This document shows, piece after piece, positions 6,406 through 7,832 of a DNA stretch of 7,832 nucleotides. How positions within the stretch are numbered: position 1 is the stretch's first letter; each line of letters opens with the position of its first letter. Location: contig JAFCCZ010000046.1 of NCBI GenBank assembly GCA_017609945.1, positions 1 to 7,832 on the forward strand, given 5' to 3'. The notes beneath the pieces are model-generated. The model had not been told where the DNA came from. It did no database searches and was given only the letters and a program-made list of their open reading frames with translations. Origin of the DNA: Candidatus Iainarchaeum sp. Lineage in GTDB: Archaea; Iainarchaeota; Iainarchaeia; Iainarchaeales; GCA-2688035. The position numbers and the translations under genes are program-made.

Positions 6406-6609
6406 ATGGCTAAAAAGAAAACAGTGAAGAGCAGAGCTAAGGTCAAGACCAGGGCTAAAGTCAGGGCAAAGCCCAAAGCCAAGGCCAGGGCCAAGACCAG
6501 AGTCAAGCCGGCTGCAAGGGTTTCAGCAAGGAAGCCTGTTGCATTCTATATGCAGCCAATCTCAGTTCTGAGCGGGCAGTTTGACAGAGTAATCGGCTTC
6601 TTCAAGTAA
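6406..6609 (+). CDS. Small, highly basic protein with Lys/Arg/Ala-rich repeat tail
   Basis: This is a 67-residue protein of no recognised family. Residues 1-43 contain 20 Lys/Arg and no acidic residue, arranged around short repeats of RAK or KAK spaced mostly four to six residues apart (SRAKVK, TRAKVR, ARAKTR). This resembles the tails of histone H1 and other nucleic-acid-coating proteins. Residues 44-67 differ: PVAFYMQPISVLSGQF then DRVIGFFK, a hydrophobic, possibly amphipathic segment with the only acidic residue (Asp60). The start is fixed by an excellent GAGGTGA site 7 bases upstream. It follows the acidic surface protein by 45 bases on the same strand and is followed by a hairpin and T-tracts. 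The repeated codons mean the coding DNA is itself repetitive. A DNA- or RNA-binding role is the simplest reading; binding to acidic surfaces or membranes is an alternative. Function is unproven. Confidence 0.7.
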   Translation: MAKKKTVKSRAKVKTRAKVRAKPKAKARAKTRVKPAARVSARKPVAFYMQPISVLSGQFDRVIGFFK

Positions 6610-6622
6610 GAACCGGTTTTTC

Positions 6623-6664
6623 GGGGCCCAAAGCCCCAAATTTCTATTTTTTCGCTTTTTTTAT
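6623..6664 (+). terminator. Hairpin plus T-rich tracts after the small basic gene
   Basis: GGGGC (6623-6627) pairs with GCCCC (6633-6637) around a CCAAA loop, starting 14 bases after the stop codon. A T-rich stretch with runs of six and seven T follows (6639-6664). It is a credible end for the transcript of the basic protein. Confidence 0.6.
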
Positions 6665-6668
6665 TGGA

Positions 6669-6683
6669 TTCGGCGCAGCCGAA
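6669..6683. other. Short hairpin with triloop in the gap before L3
   Basis: TTCGGC (6669-6674) and GCCGAA (6678-6683) form a perfect 6-bp stem around GCA. It lies just after the T-tracts. A weaker stem, CAGG (6690-6693) with CCTG (6700-6703), follows. No tRNA or other known RNA is recognised here. Confidence 0.4.
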
Positions 6684-6785
6684 GACATGCAGGAAACAGC
6701 CTGTAATTCCCTTTTTAAAGCTTTCTAAATGGATAATAGTATTAGAAGCACACTGCATCTGTTGCGAAACGCATTGGATGTAAAT

Positions 6786-6829
6786 GCCAATTGGGCGATT
6801 TTTAATCCCTCCTTTAATTGGCTTTTTTT
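6786..6829 (+). terminator. Terminator-like stem followed by T7 upstream of L3
   Basis: GCCAATT (6786-6792) is perfectly complementary to AATTGGC (6816-6822), and the latter is followed at once by seven T (6823-6829). Three possible G-T pairs could extend the stem inward. The loop is long (23 bases or fewer). It would stop any transcript reading in from the left, insulating L3 from upstream genes. Confidence 0.5.
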
Positions 6830-6861
6830 ACAGTAGCAATCTCTGTAAATAGTGATTTTTC

Positions 6862-6881
6862 CTGCAGGCGCAAGCCGGCGG
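6862..6881 (+). promoter_or_regulatory. Candidate leader hairpin with GCAA tetraloop upstream of L3
   Basis: CTGCAGGC (6862-6869) pairs with GCCGGCGG (6874-6881), with one A-G mismatch and one G-T pair, around a GCAA (GNRA-type) tetraloop. It ends 25 bases before the L3 start codon and 16 before its ribosome binding site. If the L3 transcript starts upstream (for example from TTTTTAAT at 6799-6806, or TAAATAG around 6846), this hairpin would lie in the mRNA leader. A regulatory role is inference. Confidence 0.4.
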
Positions 6882-6897
6882 AAAACTTTAAACCAGT

Positions 6898-6901
6898 GGT
6901 G
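6898..6901 (+). promoter_or_regulatory. Ribosome binding site of L3
   Basis: GGTG lies 5 bases before the GTG at 6907, the usual archaeal core motif and spacing. An in-frame TAA at 6889-6891 leaves GTG 6907 as the only reasonable start. Confidence 0.65.
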
Positions 6902-6906
6902 TCAAA

Positions 6907-7832
6907 GTGTCAAAAAGGCATAGCCCGAGAAGTGGAAGCCTTGCTTTCTATCCAAGAAAGCGGGCCTTGCGAGAAACAGCTAGCTTCCGCTCCATTCCGT
7001 TTGTTGAAGTGCAAGAGGGTGAGGCCTCAAAGCCGCTGAATTTTATTGCCTACAAGGTTGGCATGACGCATGTGATGGGGAAGGACTCGCACGAGAGGGG
7101 AACAACTTTTGGGCAGGAAATTAACATTCCTGTAACAGTTGCCGAGTGCCCGCCGGTCAAGGTCTTTGGAATAAGGGCTTACGGCAAGGCACAGAAGGGC
7201 TACGGGGAAGCGGCAATGCTTGACGTGCTTGTTGAAAAGCCCGACAAGGCATTGCAGAGAAAAATTGTCAATTTTAAGAAAAAGGCCGGAAAGAAGGGCA
7301 AGGGAAAAAAGGCCGGGGAAAAGGGGAAGAAAGAGGAAGAGAAGGCAAAGGCCGAAAAGACTGGAAAAACTGTTTCTGATTTGGGTGCGGCAAAGGAGAA
7401 GATTTCAAGAATTGTACTGCTTAGCCACTCACAGCCCGCACTTACCGGAATCGGCAAGAAAAAGCCTGCAGTGATTGAGATTGCACTGAGCGGAAGCGTT
7501 GAGCAGCAGATTGCATTTGCAAAGGAGTCCCTGGGAAAGGATATTAACTTTTCTGACGCGTTCTCTGCACTTGAGTTTGTTGACGTAAAGGCGGTAACAA
7601 AGGGCAAGGGAATGCAGGGCCCTGTAAAGCGCTTTGGAATAAGAATGCACCGCCCGAAGGCAAAGAAGAGAAGGGTTGTTGGAAGCATTGGGCCGTGGAA
7701 CCCAAGCACGGTTATGTGGACCGTTGCAAGGGCTGGGCAAATGGGATACCACAAGAGGACAGAGTACAACAAGAAAATTTTGATGGTTGGCGAGAAGGGC
7801 CAGGGCATTAACCCTGTTGAAGGGTTTAAGAA
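6907..7832 (+). CDS. rpl3: 50S ribosomal protein L3 (uL3), archaeal type, cut off by the right edge
   Basis: L3 binds 23S rRNA and is an early assembly protein near the peptidyl-transferase centre. The first 308 residues are visible. The N-terminus RHSPRSGSLAFYPRKRA (residues 4-20) is the archaeal signature, followed by FIAYKVGMTHVM (46-57) and IPVTVAECPPVKVFGIRAY (74-92). Later come KKKPAVIEIALSG (184-196), AVTKGKGMQGPVKRFGI (229-245) and GSIGPWNPSTVMWTVARAGQ (259-278), continuing into GYHKRTEYNKKI. Start GTG at 6907 is set by an in-frame stop at 6889, a GGTG site and the conserved N-terminus. The archaeal family is about 330-360 residues, so a few dozen are missing past the edge. Odd feature: residues 124-154 are a Lys/Gly/Glu-rich low-complexity stretch where other archaea have a short helical segment. 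L3 usually heads the operon L3-L4-L23-L2. Identity is secure. Confidence 0.96.
   Translation, partial: MSKRHSPRSGSLAFYPRKRALRETASFRSIPFVEVQEGEASKPLNFIAYKVGMTHVMGKDSHERGTTFGQEINIPVTVAECPPVKVFGIRAYGKAQKGYGEAAMLDVLVEKPDKALQRKIVNFKKKAGKKGKGKKAGEKGKKEEEKAKAEKTGKTVSDLGAAKEKISRIVLLSHSQPALTGIGKKKPAVIEIALSGSVEQQIAFAKESLGKDINFSDAFSALEFVDVKAVTKGKGMQGPVKRFGIRMHRPKAKKRRVVGSIGPWNPSTVMWTVARAGQMGYHKRTEYNKKILMVGEKGQGINPVEGFK

Noticed and set aside
6729..6836. A 35-codon plus-strand frame starting ATGGATAAT in the gap before L3
   Set aside because: No ribosome binding site, no well-placed TATA box, no recognisable protein features, and it overlaps the terminator-like stem and T7. Probably chance.
6882..6892. 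AAAACTTTAAA as TATA box of L3
   Set aside because: It lies only about 15-25 bases before the GTG at 6907, so transcription would begin after the start codon. The conserved N-terminus requires that start, so this is unlikely to be the promoter.
6610..6906. tRNA or C/D-box guide RNA in the gap before L3
   Set aside because: No T-loop (GGTTCRANTCC-like) on either strand, and no matching C (RTGATGA) and D (CTGA) boxes at workable spacing. AGTGATT near 6851 is too poor a C box.
6818..7039. 73-codon open frame overlapping the start of L3
   Set aside because: It is out of frame with the conserved L3 N-terminus (RHSPRSGSLAFYPRKRA) and overlaps the GCAA hairpin and the L3 start; a shadow frame.
7200..7808. 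Long minus-strand open frame opposite L3
   Set aside because: It is antisense to clear ribosomal protein L3 coding sequence; its Phe/Ser/Leu-rich translation is the complement of Lys/Glu-rich codons.
1..7832. CRISPR array, insertion sequence, integrase or attachment site
   Set aside because: No spaced direct repeats, transposase, recombinase or terminal inverted repeats seen. Genes look like ordinary chromosomal content.

Overview
This window is chromosomal DNA from an archaeon. The evidence is archaeal/eukaryotic-type EF-1 alpha (not EF-Tu), archaeal-type ribosomal proteins S10 (uS10) and L3 (uL3), an archease-RtcB tRNA-ligase pair, TATA-type promoters lying about 26-36 bases ahead of start codons, and GGTG-type ribosome binding sites. 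Genes are tightly packed and moderate in G+C. Small tight operons, a domain fusion and a bacterial-type RpiB would suit a DPANN-like lineage (Diapherotrites/Micrarchaeota-like), but this placement is a guess; no ribosomal RNA is present.

Layout. 1-733 is the C-terminal half of EF-1 alpha, followed by ribosomal protein S10 (822-1130); this is the end of the archaeal str-type operon. A convergent minus-strand gene (1158-1787) encodes a transglutaminase/cysteine-protease-like protein that keeps a Cys-His pair but appears to lack the Asp. From a shared divergent promoter region (about 1821-1836) a tight three-gene operon runs rightward: an RpiB-Nudix fusion (1859-2740), archease (2740-3156) and RtcB (3157-4602). 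Next comes a gene with a near-consensus leaderless promoter, encoding a 558-residue exported, membrane-anchored protein (4684-6360). It contains three 112-residue modules, each with two cysteines exactly 96 residues apart, plus a fourth divergent module. It is followed by a 67-residue, extremely basic protein (6406-6609). The 297-base gap 6610-6906 holds several hairpins and T-tracts, then ribosomal protein L3 starts (GTG at 6907) and runs off the right edge.

How the genes fit together. The outer genes are translation machinery. The order EF-1 alpha, S10, ... L3 resembles the ancestral tuf-S10-L3 order with about 5.8 kb of other genes between S10 and L3. The middle operon couples RNA ligation (archease activates RtcB, which joins tRNA halves) with a bifunctional sugar-phosphate/nucleotide enzyme. 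If the Nudix half acts on ADP-ribose, it would release ribose 5-phosphate, the substrate of the RpiB half; this is an inference. The modular surface protein and the basic small protein are the least explained parts of the window.
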